Source: Methanobacterium_D oryzae (lineage in GTDB: Archaea; Methanobacteriota; Methanobacteria; Methanobacteriales; Methanobacteriaceae). Taken from it: a DNA stretch of 64,000 nt. Where the stretch lies: contig NZ_JBNPXC010000001.1 of NCBI RefSeq assembly GCF_050433505.1, positions 1,054,001-1,118,000 of the forward strand, in the 5' to 3' direction. Both the position numbers and the translations under genes were made by a program. This document shows positions 53,059 to 61,785 of the stretch, piece by piece (position 1 is the first letter of the stretch; every line of letters begins with the position of its first letter). Under the pieces are notes generated by a model. That model did no database searches. It had not been told where the DNA came from and was given only the letters and a program-made list of their open reading frames with translations.

Positions 53059-53460
53059 ATGAAAAAAGTAATTCACACAAGCGGAAAGAGAAAAACTGCA
53101 ATTGCAAGAGGAAGATTCAGAGAAGGAAAAGGAAGAATCAGAATCAACAAAAGACCAGTAGAACTCTATGACCCTGAACTTGCAAGACTCAAAATCACAG
53201 AACCACTGGTACTAGCTGGCGACATAGCAAAAACCGTGGACATAGACGTCAATGTTATTGGCGGAGGAGTAATGGGACAAGCTGAAGCAGCACGTATGGT
53301 AATAGCAAAAGGCCTCGTACAATGGACAAGTGACATGGATTTAAAAGAAAAATTCACTCAATATGACAGAACCATGCTTGTAGGAGATCCAAGAAGATCA
53401 GAACCTAAAAAGTACGGTGGAAGAGGCGCCAGGGCAAGAAGACAGAAAAGTTACAGATAA
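53059..53460 (+). CDS. rpsI: Ribosomal protein S9
   Basis: uS9, 133 aa, whose basic C-terminal tail touches P-site tRNA. HTSGKRKTAIARGRFREGKGRI and the end DPRRSEPKKYGGRGARARRQKSYR match the family. It lies 8 nt after L13. A 10-bp stem follows before rpoN. Confidence 0.97.
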   Translation: MKKVIHTSGKRKTAIARGRFREGKGRIRINKRPVELYDPELARLKITEPLVLAGDIAKTVDIDVNVIGGGVMGQAEAARMVIAKGLVQWTSDMDLKEKFTQYDRTMLVGDPRRSEPKKYGGRGARARRQKSYR

Positions 53461-53471
53461 ACAAAAATTTA

Positions 53472-53518
53472 ATCTTCTTGCAAAAACAACCTTTAATTAT
53501 CAATTAACGCAAGAAGAT
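53472..53518 (+). promoter_or_regulatory. 10-bp stem in the rpsI-rpoN gap
   Basis: ATCTTCTTGC (53472-53481) is perfectly complementary to GCAAGAAGAT (53509-53518) with a 27-nt loop. It starts 12 nt after the S9 stop and ends 39 nt before rpoN. It may be a processing or attenuation element; no T run follows at once. Confidence 0.55.
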
Positions 53519-53557
53519 CATTTAAAATTTTAAAAATAAAAATTAAGATGGTTTAAC

Positions 53558-53725
53558 ATGATTCCTGTAAGATGTATAAGCTGTGGTAAAGTTATATCTG
53601 CCTATTTTGATGAATATAACAAAAGGGTAGAAGAAGGGGAAAATCCCAAAGAAGTCCTTGATGATTTAGGACTTAATAAATATTGTTGTAGAAGAATGTT
53701 GATAGCTCATGTTGAAGCATGGTGA
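53558..53725 (+). CDS. rpoN: DNA-directed RNA polymerase subunit N (Rpo10)
   Basis: Small zinc-bundle subunit of RNA polymerase, 55 aa. Zinc ligands are CISCG (residues 6 and 9) and the CC pair (KYCCRRM, residues 43-44). It ends at TGA 53723-53725 and the tRNA-Pro acceptor begins at the very next base, so both are probably on one transcript. Confidence 0.95.
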   Translation: MIPVRCISCGKVISAYFDEYNKRVEEGENPKEVLDDLGLNKYCCRRMLIAHVEAW

Positions 53726-53760
53726 GGGGCTGTAGGGTAGCTTGGTCCATCCTCCCAGCC

Positions 53761-53814
53761 ATTGAATGAAATATCAATGATTCTATCTTTAATTAGATGT
53801 TTTTTCAACTGGAT
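53761..53814 (+). other. Intron 1 of tRNA-Pro (position 32/33, 54 nt)
   Basis: A bulge-helix-bulge motif can be drawn: central helix CCAG (53755-53758) with CTGG (53809-53812); 5' bulge CC|A (53759-53761); 3' bulge AT|C (53813-53815); inner helix TTGA (53762-53765) with TCAA (53805-53808); outer helix 53751-53754 with 53816-53819. The outer strand uses D-arm bases. Confidence 0.75.
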
Positions 53815-53819
53815 CGGGG

Positions 53820-53862
<43 letters not shown>

Positions 53863-53944
53863 AGCCCCACTTATCGTAAAAATGCATTTCATTATCATGA
53901 TTTAATTAAAGATTCGATTGTGAGTCTTTTAGGAGAAGGATGTT

Positions 53945-54115
53945 ATGTCATCTAAATTAACAAGGTTTGAAAAAGCAAGAATTATTGGCGCAAGAGCTCT
54001 TCAATTATCAATGGGAGCAAAACCGCTGATAGAAGTAAAAGAAGCACTTGATCCAATAGATATTGCAACTTTAGAACTAAAAAAAGGTTTAATTCCTCTT
54101 GATATTAGAAAATAA
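53945..54115 (+). CDS. rpoK: DNA-directed RNA polymerase subunit K (Rpo6)
   Basis: Omega/RPB6-like subunit, 56 aa. LTRFEKARIIGARALQLSMGAKPLI is the family motif. ATG 53945; it lies 75 nt after the tRNA-Pro and 27 nt before enolase. Confidence 0.95.
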   Translation: MSSKLTRFEKARIIGARALQLSMGAKPLIEVKEALDPIDIATLELKKGLIPLDIRK

Positions 54116-54142
54116 CCATTTTTTTTGTAAAGAGGTGTTTTT

Positions 54143-55381
54143 GTGGATAGTATTATTGAAGACGTCCGTGTTAGAAAAATTTTAGATAGTAGGGGAAACC
54201 CAACAGTAGAAGTAGATGTTGTAACCTGGAAGGGCTTTGGAAGAGCAGCAGCACCAAGTGGTGCAAGTACGGGGATACGCGAAGTTACAGCATTTCCAGA
54301 AGGTGGCGTTGATAAAATAATAAGTGAAGTTGAAGATATAATCTCATCCGAACTTATTGGTATGGACGCTGAAGATTTAAATGATATAGATATGATTTTA
54401 AAAGAGATAGATGGAACTCCAAATCTATCGTCTATAGGTGGTAACACTATAGTTGCTGTTTCTATGGCAACTGCAAAAGCTGCCGCTGCATCATATAACA
54501 TGCCATTATATAAATTCCTAGGCGGAAATATGAAAAATGAAATTCCATATCCTCTAGGAAATATGATAAATGGCGGAGCACACGCAGGTAAAAATGCCCC
54601 TGACATTCAGGAATTTTTAATTCTTCCAGTAGGAGCAAGGAATATCACTGAAGCAGTATTTGCAAATTCAAATGTACATAAAAAGATTGGAGAATTAATA
54701 AAAGCTAAAGATAGTACATTTACTGGCGGAAAAGGAGATGAAGGAGGATGGGCACCTAACCTCACAAACGAAGAAGCGCTTTCCATTCAAGCAAAAGCCT
54801 GTGAAGAAGTAGGCAATGAAATGGGAATTGAAATAAGGCCATGTCTTGATATGGCAGCAAGTGAAATGTGGGATGGTTCCAAATATGTTTACGCAAGAGA
54901 AGGTGTAAGTAGAGATATTGGTGAACAGATAGATTACGTTGAAGAAATTATTGATACTTACAATATGTTCTATGTTGAAGATCCTATTCAAGAAAGCGAC
55001 TTTGATGGATTTTCAGAACTTACAAGAAAAGTTGGAAATAAATGTCTTATCTGTGGTGATGATATTTTTGTAACTAATGCAGAGATTCTTCAAGAAGGAA
55101 TAAATAGGGGAGCTGCAAACTCAATTATCATAAAACCAAACCAGATAGGAACTTTGACCGATACTTATGAAACAGTAAAACTTGCAAAAGCTAATGGATA
55201 TGTGCCAGTTGTCTCACACAGATCTGGTGAAACAACAGACGAAACAATAGCTCATTTAGCGGTTGGATTCTCAAGCCCTATCATTAAAACAGGTGCTTTA
55301 GGTGGAGAAAGAATTGCAAAATTAAATGAACTTATCAGAATTGAAGAAGAGATGATAAATTCAAAAATGGGAGATATCTAA
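54143..55381 (+). CDS. eno: Enolase
   Basis: Converts 2-phosphoglycerate to phosphoenolpyruvate, 412 aa. Substrate and metal-site features are PSGASTGIREV near residue 32, GGAHAGKNAPDIQEF near 147, IIKPNQIGTLTDTYETV near 330 and SHRSGETTDETIAHLAVG near 356. GTG start with GAGGTG. Linkage to rpoK and S2 is typical of archaea. Confidence 0.97.
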   Translation: MDSIIEDVRVRKILDSRGNPTVEVDVVTWKGFGRAAAPSGASTGIREVTAFPEGGVDKIISEVEDIISSELIGMDAEDLNDIDMILKEIDGTPNLSSIGGNTIVAVSMATAKAAAASYNMPLYKFLGGNMKNEIPYPLGNMINGGAHAGKNAPDIQEFLILPVGARNITEAVFANSNVHKKIGELIKAKDSTFTGGKGDEGGWAPNLTNEEALSIQAKACEEVGNEMGIEIRPCLDMAASEMWDGSKYVYAREGVSRDIGEQIDYVEEIIDTYNMFYVEDPIQESDFDGFSELTRKVGNKCLICGDDIFVTNAEILQEGINRGAANSIIIKPNQIGTLTDTYETVKLAKANGYVPVVSHRSGETTDETIAHLAVGFSSPIIKTGALGGERIAKLNELIRIEEEMINSKMGDI

Positions 55382-55415
55382 AGATAACACAAAACAGAAA
55401 ATCGGGTGATATACC

Positions 55416-55607
55416 ATGGTTAAAATAACAATCGATTATGAAAAATGTGACGGTACAGATTGCGCAGAATGTGTAGATGTTTGTCCAATGGAAGTTCTCA
55501 TAATCAACGGAGAAAAAATTGTAGTACAAAACAAAGAAGAATGCAGCTTATGCGAAGTATGCATGGATGTATGTCCAAATGAAGCAGTGGAAGTTGAGGA
55601 TGATTAA
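55416..55607 (+). CDS. 2[4Fe-4S] ferredoxin
   Basis: Small electron carrier, 63 aa. Two cysteine sets bind the clusters: C-x4-CAECVDVCP in the first half (the first spacing is wider than usual, CDGTDCAECVDVCP) and CSLCEVCMDVCP in the second. Partner enzymes are unknown. It sits between enolase and S2, a common place for such a gene in methanogens. Confidence 0.93.
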   Translation: MVKITIDYEKCDGTDCAECVDVCPMEVLIINGEKIVVQNKEECSLCEVCMDVCPNEAVEVEDD

Positions 55608-55659
55608 TCCTCACACATATTTTATAAAATAAAATTTTAAAATTATTGAGGTGATTAAT

Positions 55660-56256
55660 TTGTCAGAACTTTTAATTCCAATGGATCAGTATCTAGCAGC
55701 GGGTTTACATATTGGAACTCAACAAAAAACCAAGGATATGGAACGTTATATATACAGAGTAAGAGCAGACGGTCTTTACGTTTTAGATGTAAGAACAACA
55801 AATGATAGGATTGAATCAGCAGCAAAATTCCTAGCAAGATATGATCCCGATGACATACTTGTTGTATCAACAAGACAATACGGTCAGGCTCCTGTAAAGA
55901 AATTCGGAAAAATAACTGGAGCAAAAACAATACCTGGAAGATTTATACCCGGAACATTAACCAATCCAAACTATGCTAAATTTATAGAACCAAAGGTACT
56001 TGTAGTTACAGATCCAAGATCAGACTCACAAGCAATAATTGAAGCAAAACAAATAGGAATACCTGTAGTTGCACTTTGTGACACAGAAAACTTACTTGGA
56101 AACGTAGATATCGTGCTACCTGTAAATAACAAAGGTAGAAAAGCTATAGCACTTGTTTACTGGTTACTTGCAAGACAAATCTTAAGGGAAAAAGGGATAA
56201 TAGGCGAAGAAGAAGACCTCGAAGTCCAGCCAGCCGATTTCGAGTTAAAAATATAA
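55660..56256 (+). CDS. rpsB: Ribosomal protein S2
   Basis: uS2, 198 aa. LLIPMDQYLAAGLHIGTQQKTKDMERYIYRVRADGLYVLD and GRFIPGTLTNPNY are typical of the archaeal protein. TTG 55660 is preferred over GTG 55651 because GAGGTGAT (55648-55655) lies between. Confidence 0.96.
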   Translation: MSELLIPMDQYLAAGLHIGTQQKTKDMERYIYRVRADGLYVLDVRTTNDRIESAAKFLARYDPDDILVVSTRQYGQAPVKKFGKITGAKTIPGRFIPGTLTNPNYAKFIEPKVLVVTDPRSDSQAIIEAKQIGIPVVALCDTENLLGNVDIVLPVNNKGRKAIALVYWLLARQILREKGIIGEEEDLEVQPADFELKI

Positions 56257-56298
56257 ACTCATAGTCTTCTAATAAAAAGAGATTCGAAGCTTTTTGAT

Positions 56299-56326
56299 CA
56301 ACTTTGCAAAAAGTTGGTATATATAA
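56299..56326 (+). promoter_or_regulatory. Hairpin and TATA element before the MEMO gene
   Basis: CAACTTT (56299-56305) pairs with AAAGTTG (56310-56316), loop GCAA. It probably ends the S2 transcript. TATATATAA (56318-56326) follows directly and fits a promoter for the next gene. Confidence 0.5.
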
Positions 56327-56378
56327 CTAGCTCAAATTTTTGGGTTATAATTTAAAAAAAGTAAGAGGCAGTGATTTT

Positions 56379-57218
56379 ATGATAAGAAAACCTGCAGTAG
56401 CAGGAGTTTTTTATGAGAGGAATCCTGATTCTTTAAAAAAACAAATAGAATGGTGTTTTGAACACAAATTAGGTCCGGGAAAAATCCCAAAAATGGGAAA
56501 TAAAAGAGAAATAAAAGGAGTTATGGCGCCGCATGCGGGTTACCTTTACTCAGGACCCATTGCAGCCCACTCTTACTATAAACTCGTAGAAGATGGTTTT
56601 CCAGAAACCTTTATAATCTTAAGTCCAAATCATACTGGACTTGGATCAGGCATATCAACTATGCTTGAAGGAGACTGGGAAACACCTCTTGGAAATGTTA
56701 AAATTGACACTGAATTTGCAGAAAAACTTGTAATGGGCTCGGGAATAATTAATTCTGATGCATCAGCTCATATACAAGAACACAGTCTGGAAGTTCAACT
56801 TCCATTTTTACAATATTTCAGCAAAGATTTCAAAATTGTCCCTATAAGCATGTGGATACAGGATCTTGAATCATCCTATGACATAGGTAAATCCATTAAA
56901 AAAGTTAGAGAAACACTTGGAACAGATATAGTAGTAATTGCAAGTTCAGATATGACTCATTATAAGCCACAAAACGTTGCAAATCAGAATGATAGTCAAG
57001 TACTGGATGCAATTAAATCTATGGATGAAAAATTGATGATGAAACGAGTTCTTGAATTAAATGTAACCATGTGTGGTTATGGCCCTGTTGCATCAACAAT
57101 TATTGCTTCAAAAGAACTTGGAGCAAAGAATGCTGAAATACTAAAATATGCAACAAGCGGGGATTTAACTGGAGACCTAAGTGCAGTAGTTGGATACGCA
57201 TCAGCAATGTTCTGGTAA
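56379..57218 (+). CDS. MEMO family protein (AmmeMemoRadiSam system subunit B)
   Basis: A 279-aa protein related to the extradiol-dioxygenase fold. RKPAVAGVFYERNPDSLKKQI, MAPHAGYLYSGPIAAHSYYK near residue 50 and SSDMTHYKP near 190 place metal-type histidines at conserved positions. In archaea it is linked by family knowledge to AMMECR1 and a radical SAM protein, neither of which is here. Function unproven. ATG 56379; a longer TTG start at 56340 is poorly supported. Confidence 0.92.
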   Translation: MIRKPAVAGVFYERNPDSLKKQIEWCFEHKLGPGKIPKMGNKREIKGVMAPHAGYLYSGPIAAHSYYKLVEDGFPETFIILSPNHTGLGSGISTMLEGDWETPLGNVKIDTEFAEKLVMGSGIINSDASAHIQEHSLEVQLPFLQYFSKDFKIVPISMWIQDLESSYDIGKSIKKVRETLGTDIVVIASSDMTHYKPQNVANQNDSQVLDAIKSMDEKLMMKRVLELNVTMCGYGPVASTIIASKELGAKNAEILKYATSGDLTGDLSAVVGYASAMFW

Positions 57219-57304
57219 ACTAATTTAAAAAGATTCAAATCATTAAACTTTACTTAGTCAATTTACTAACTCTTATCTATTTAATATTTCACACGGTGAA
57301 TCAA

Positions 57305-58270
57305 ATGCAAGTAATAGCATCCGCACCAGCAAAAGCAATTCTTTTTGGAGAACATGCTGTAGTATATGGTAAGCCTGCTATTGCGATGGCCTTAAACAAA
57401 AGGGCTTATGTAAAAGTTTCAGAGAATGTAGATAACAAAATTTATGTGGATATCAGGGATTTAGATATAACTGGATATCTTGATTTTAAAAATAATAGTA
57501 TAAAATCTGATTCACCGAAAAAAGGGATTCTAAAGTATATTTTAAGTTCTATTAAGAAAGTACACGATGGTTCTGGCTTAAATATATGTATTGATGTAAA
57601 CATTCCAATTGGTGGGGGGCTTGGCTCTTCAGCTGCAGTAACAGTTGCTACAATAGCAGCAGTATCTGCATATAATAAAATAGAATTAGATGAATCAGAA
57701 ATAGCAAAATATGCTCATGAAGTAGAATTAGAAGTTCAAAAGTCAGCAAGTCCACTTGATACAACTGTAAGCACATATGGCGGATTAATTTATTTAGAAA
57801 CCGATGCTGAAGATATAATACAGCTAGAAATTGATCATGATATTCCTGTTGTTATAGGATATACTTATACAAGAGGAGATACAGGAAAACTTGTTGCAGG
57901 TGTTAGAATAAGGAGAGATATATATCCTGAAATTATTAACCCTATAATTGATTTAATTGGGTCAGTGGTGGAAGAGGCAAAAGAAGCAATTCTTAATGAT
58001 GATAAAAAAAGAATTGGTGAACTTATGAATATAAATCATGGCCTTTTAGATACGCTTGGTGTTAATACTAAAGAACTTTCTAATATGGTCTATACTGCAC
58101 GAAATACAGGAGCTTTTGGCTCTAAAATAACCGGTGCTGGTGGTGGGGGTAGTATTATAGCATACTGCCCAGAAGGAATAGAAAAAATCATAGTCTCACT
58201 TAAAGAAATAGAAAATGCTTTAAAAGCAGATATTTCAAAAGAAGGAGTTAAAATAAAGGTTTATAATTAA
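57305..58270 (+). CDS. mvk: Mevalonate kinase
   Basis: Phosphorylates mevalonate in isoprenoid lipid synthesis, 321 aa. GHMP kinase motifs: SAPAKAILFGEHAVVYGKPAIA near the N-terminus, PIGGGLGSSAAVTVA near residue 103 and GAFGSKITGAGGGGS near 278. ATG 57305 follows GGTGAATC. It opens an isoprenoid gene run (ipk, fni, idsA). Confidence 0.96.
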   Translation: MQVIASAPAKAILFGEHAVVYGKPAIAMALNKRAYVKVSENVDNKIYVDIRDLDITGYLDFKNNSIKSDSPKKGILKYILSSIKKVHDGSGLNICIDVNIPIGGGLGSSAAVTVATIAAVSAYNKIELDESEIAKYAHEVELEVQKSASPLDTTVSTYGGLIYLETDAEDIIQLEIDHDIPVVIGYTYTRGDTGKLVAGVRIRRDIYPEIINPIIDLIGSVVEEAKEAILNDDKKRIGELMNINHGLLDTLGVNTKELSNMVYTARNTGAFGSKITGAGGGGSIIAYCPEGIEKIIVSLKEIENALKADISKEGVKIKVYN

Positions 58271-58337
58271 ATAGAATGTGTTTAAAGAATGTAATGCTAT
58301 TAAATTTTATTATTTCAAATTAAGAGGTTGATTATAT

Positions 58338-59132
58338 TTGATTATCCTTAAACTTGGTGGAAGTGTAATTACAAAAAAGGAGGCAGAGAAGCCTACTATA
58401 GATATTACTAATTTAGATAGAATTTCAAAAGAAATTGCAGATTCTTCATTTGATAAAATTATAATAGTTCATGGAGCCGGTTCATTTGGACATCCATTTG
58501 CTAAAGAATATGAGATAGGTAGCAAAATACAAGATGAAGATGATTTCAATCACAAAAAGTTAGGATTTTCCATAACACAAAGCTGGGTAAAAAAATTAAA
58601 TACTCTCGTTTGTGATAATTTAAGAGAAAATGGAGTATTAGCAGTTTCTATACAACCCTCATCATTCATTATTACAAAGAATAAAAGAATATATTCATGT
58701 AATCTTGATTTAATTAACGAATATTTAAGATATGGATTTGTCCCAGTTATCTATGGGGATGTAGTAGTAGATCTTGATGAAAATATTAAAATTTGTGTTT
58801 TATCTGGTGATCAGATAATAAAATATTTTGGGGAAAATTTAAAACCTACACGTGTTATTTTAGGTTCAGATGTAGATGGAATATACACCAAAGATCCTAA
58901 AAAATATGACGATGCAGAATTAATGAATACCGTTACATCTTGTGAGGACTTGGTAGCAGAAGGTTCATTAAATGTAGATGTTACTGGTGGAATGAACGGG
59001 AAACTTTTAGAACTTATAGAACTTGCAGAACTTGGAGTAGAATCTGAGATTATAAATGCAGGTAAGGAAGGCTTAATTAAAAAAGCCTTAAATCATCAAA
59101 CAGGAATTGGTACTGTAATTAAAAAAAATTAA
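58338..59132 (+). CDS. ipk: Isopentenyl phosphate kinase
   Basis: Converts isopentenyl phosphate to IPP in the archaeal mevalonate pathway, 264 aa. It is an amino-acid-kinase fold: IILKLGGSVITKKE at the start, VHGAGSFGHPFAKEY near residue 48 with the catalytic His, and GSDVDGIYTKDPKKY near 175. TTG start after GAGGTTGAT. Confidence 0.96.
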   Translation: MIILKLGGSVITKKEAEKPTIDITNLDRISKEIADSSFDKIIIVHGAGSFGHPFAKEYEIGSKIQDEDDFNHKKLGFSITQSWVKKLNTLVCDNLRENGVLAVSIQPSSFIITKNKRIYSCNLDLINEYLRYGFVPVIYGDVVVDLDENIKICVLSGDQIIKYFGENLKPTRVILGSDVDGIYTKDPKKYDDAELMNTVTSCEDLVAEGSLNVDVTGGMNGKLLELIELAELGVESEIINAGKEGLIKKALNHQTGIGTVIKKN

Positions 59133-59244
59133 AGCACGAATAGTTGAATTAAATCATAAATGTAATTAAGGCAATTGGAATTATAATCCAAAAATTCAAT
59201 TTAATTTATAAAAATAAGGAAATAACAACAAAAGGAAGCGTAAC

Positions 59245-60306
59245 ATGACTTCAGAACGTAAATTAGAGCACTTAATGTTATGTGCAAATTGCGATGTTGA
59301 ATACAAAGAAAAGAGAACTGGATTTGAGGATATAGAATTCATACATAGGGCTCTTCCAGAAGTAGATAAAGAAGGAATCGATATATCAGTAGATTTCTTT
59401 GGAAAGAAAATGGATATACCGCTAATTATTTCTGCAATAACTGGAGGTCATCCAGCATCACTTAAAATAAATAAGGAACTTGCAAAGGCAGCAGAAAAAC
59501 ATAATATTGGTATTGGAGTTGGAAGCCAACGTGCTGCAGTAGAAAACAAAGAACTTATACCCACATACTCTGTTGTAAGAGAAAATGCTCCCTCTGCATT
59601 CGTAATGGGAAATATAGGTGCTCCACAGATAGAATATGCAAAAGCAGCCGCAGAAATGATAGAAGCAGATGCACTTGCTATACACTTAAATCCCTTACAA
59701 GAAGCAATTCAACCTGAAGGAGACATAGATGCAACAGGATATCTTGATTCAATTAGGAAGACTGTAGAAATAGTTGACATGCCAGTAATTGTTAAAGAAA
59801 CTGGAGCCGGAATCTCAAAAGGAGATGCAATATCACTGGAAAAAGCAGGAATAGGTGCAATAGACATTCAAGGTTCTGGAGGCACAAGTTGGGCTGCAGT
59901 TGAAACATACAGGGCAGATGATCCTTATCTTGGAAAGTTATATTGGGATTGGGGAATTCCAACTGCTGTAAGTACAGTAGAAGTATGTGAATCTGTAAAT
60001 ATCCCTGTAATCTCATCTGGTGGTATAAGAACAGGACTTGATGCTGCAAAAGCATTAGCATTAGGTGCTGAAGCAGTAGGAATTGCATTACCTCTACTTA
60101 AAGAAGCATATAAAGGTCATGAAGCTGTTGAATCCGCGATTGAACAATTTAAAGAATCGCTTAAAGTAGCAATGTTCCTTGTAGGGGTAAGTAACATTAA
60201 AGAACTTAGAAAGTGCGACCTCTTAATAAGGGGCCAAACAAAAGAATGGCTCAAGGATCGAGGTTTTGATACTAAAAAATACGCACAAAGAACATTTCAA
60301 ATTTAA
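59245..60306 (+). CDS. fni: Isopentenyl-diphosphate delta-isomerase, type 2
   Basis: FMN enzyme interconverting IPP and DMAPP, 353 aa. IPLIISAITGGHPASLKINKELAKAAEKHNIGIGVGSQRAA near residue 55, PVIVKETGAGISKGDA near 180, DIQGSGGTSWAAVE and the phosphate site SSGGIRTGLDAAKALALGAEAVGIA near 255 are typical. It is in line with ipk. Confidence 0.96.
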   Translation: MTSERKLEHLMLCANCDVEYKEKRTGFEDIEFIHRALPEVDKEGIDISVDFFGKKMDIPLIISAITGGHPASLKINKELAKAAEKHNIGIGVGSQRAAVENKELIPTYSVVRENAPSAFVMGNIGAPQIEYAKAAAEMIEADALAIHLNPLQEAIQPEGDIDATGYLDSIRKTVEIVDMPVIVKETGAGISKGDAISLEKAGIGAIDIQGSGGTSWAAVETYRADDPYLGKLYWDWGIPTAVSTVEVCESVNIPVISSGGIRTGLDAAKALALGAEAVGIALPLLKEAYKGHEAVESAIEQFKESLKVAMFLVGVSNIKELRKCDLLIRGQTKEWLKDRGFDTKKYAQRTFQI

Positions 60307-60322
60307 ATTATGAATTTATTAT

Positions 60323-60346
60323 TTTAATCCTTATTTAGGGATTAAA
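60323..60346 (+). terminator. Hairpin after fni
   Basis: TTTAATCC (60323-60330) pairs with GGATTAAA (60339-60346), 8-nt loop, 17 bp after the fni stop. It sits in the 129-bp gap before RNase J. Confidence 0.45.
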
Positions 60347-60435
60347 TTACACTTATGTGCAAATCTCGAACTTAAATTTTTAATCTTAATTAAAACGGGA
60401 TTTGATTTTATACGCAAAAACGCAGGAGGTTTACA

Positions 60436-61785
60436 ATGAGCGTTGAAGTAATAGCAATAGGTGGATATGAAGAAGTAGGAAAAAACATGTCCGCAGTAAA
60501 AGTCGGGGATGACGTGGTCATCTTTGATATGGGAATTCACCTTGACAGGATTCACATTCATGAAGATACAGACATAGCGAGAATGCACAGTCTGGATCTA
60601 ATCGAAAGGGGAGTTATACCTGATGATACACTAATGAAAGAAGTAGATGGTAAGGTAAGGGCTATAGTATTTACACATGGTCACTTAGATCACATAGGTG
60701 CAGTAGCAAAACTTGCACACAGATATGAAGCACCTATAATAGCAACACCTTACACTTTAGCCCTAATAGAACAAACTATTAAATCAGAAAAGAAATTTAA
60801 AGTTACAAATCCACTTCAAGTACTAAATCCTGGAGAAAAATGTCAAATATCACCAGATATCACACTTGAATTCATAAATATAACTCATAGTATCCCTCAA
60901 GCTGCAATGGCAGCTTTACATACATCTGAAGGGATAGTAATCTATGCAAATGATTTTAAATTCGATAATTATCAGATGATTTCCCCAGCACCTGATTACA
61001 GCAGACTTAAAGAACTAGGCAGAAAAGGTGTTCTTGCACTTATTGTAGAAACAACAAAACTTGGAGAAGATGGGGAAGCTAAAACTCACTCTGAAAAAAT
61101 TGCAAGAATTATGCTTAAGGATATAATGCTTGATCCTCTGGATGAAAAAAATGGAGTACTTGTAACAACTTTTTCATCACATATAGAACGTATTCAAGCA
61201 ATATGTAATATATCTGAGTTAAGTGATCGAAATTTATTACTTCTTGGAAGATCAATGGAAAGATACTGTGGTATGGCAGAAGCTATGGGAATTTTAAAGC
61301 TTCCTGCAACTGCAAGTATATATGGAAGTCCAAAAGCGGTTAACAGAGCACTTGCAAAAGCCGAAGAAAATAGGGGAGATTATCTTTTAGTTACAACAGG
61401 GCATCAAGGAGAGCCAGATGCGCTTCTACCGCGAATTGCAAGTGGAAAAACTCAATTTAATGTTAGAAATGGAGATAATGTAGTTATATCTGCACCTATA
61501 ATTCCGAATCCAATGAACGTAGCAAACAGGAATCTGCTTGAAAGAAGACTTAAATCAAGCGGTGCTAGAATATTTGCAAATGCTCACGTTTCAGGACATG
61601 CAGGACGTGAAGATCACAGAGACTTTATAAGAATGCTAAACCCAATGCATATAATCCCAGCTCATGGAGATCTGGCAATGCTTGCTGCTTATACAGAACT
61701 TGCTGAAGAAGAGGGTTATAAAATGGGAAATAATATTCATGTACTTAGAAACGGTCAAGCACAGGTATTTAACGGAGGAATTTGA
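60436..61785 (+). CDS. rnj: Ribonuclease J (archaeal beta-CASP exonuclease)
   Basis: 5'-to-3' exoribonuclease, 449 aa. Metallo-beta-lactamase motif 2 is THGHLDHIGAV near residue 76; GHAGREDHRDFI near 388 and PAHGDL near 405 are the C-terminal beta-CASP and zinc motifs. SD GGAGG. It lies inside the isoprenoid gene run and its stop overlaps the prenyl synthase start (TGATG). Confidence 0.95.
   Translation: MSVEVIAIGGYEEVGKNMSAVKVGDDVVIFDMGIHLDRIHIHEDTDIARMHSLDLIERGVIPDDTLMKEVDGKVRAIVFTHGHLDHIGAVAKLAHRYEAPIIATPYTLALIEQTIKSEKKFKVTNPLQVLNPGEKCQISPDITLEFINITHSIPQAAMAALHTSEGIVIYANDFKFDNYQMISPAPDYSRLKELGRKGVLALIVETTKLGEDGEAKTHSEKIARIMLKDIMLDPLDEKNGVLVTTFSSHIERIQAICNISELSDRNLLLLGRSMERYCGMAEAMGILKLPATASIYGSPKAVNRALAKAEENRGDYLLVTTGHQGEPDALLPRIASGKTQFNVRNGDNVVISAPIIPNPMNVANRNLLERRLKSSGARIFANAHVSGHAGREDHRDFIRMLNPMHIIPAHGDLAMLAAYTELAEEEGYKMGNNIHVLRNGQAQVFNGGI

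Noticed and set aside
54001..54606. 201-codon ORF on the minus strand
   Set aside because: It is the antisense of enolase and rpoK, has no SD or family features, and enolase is certain.
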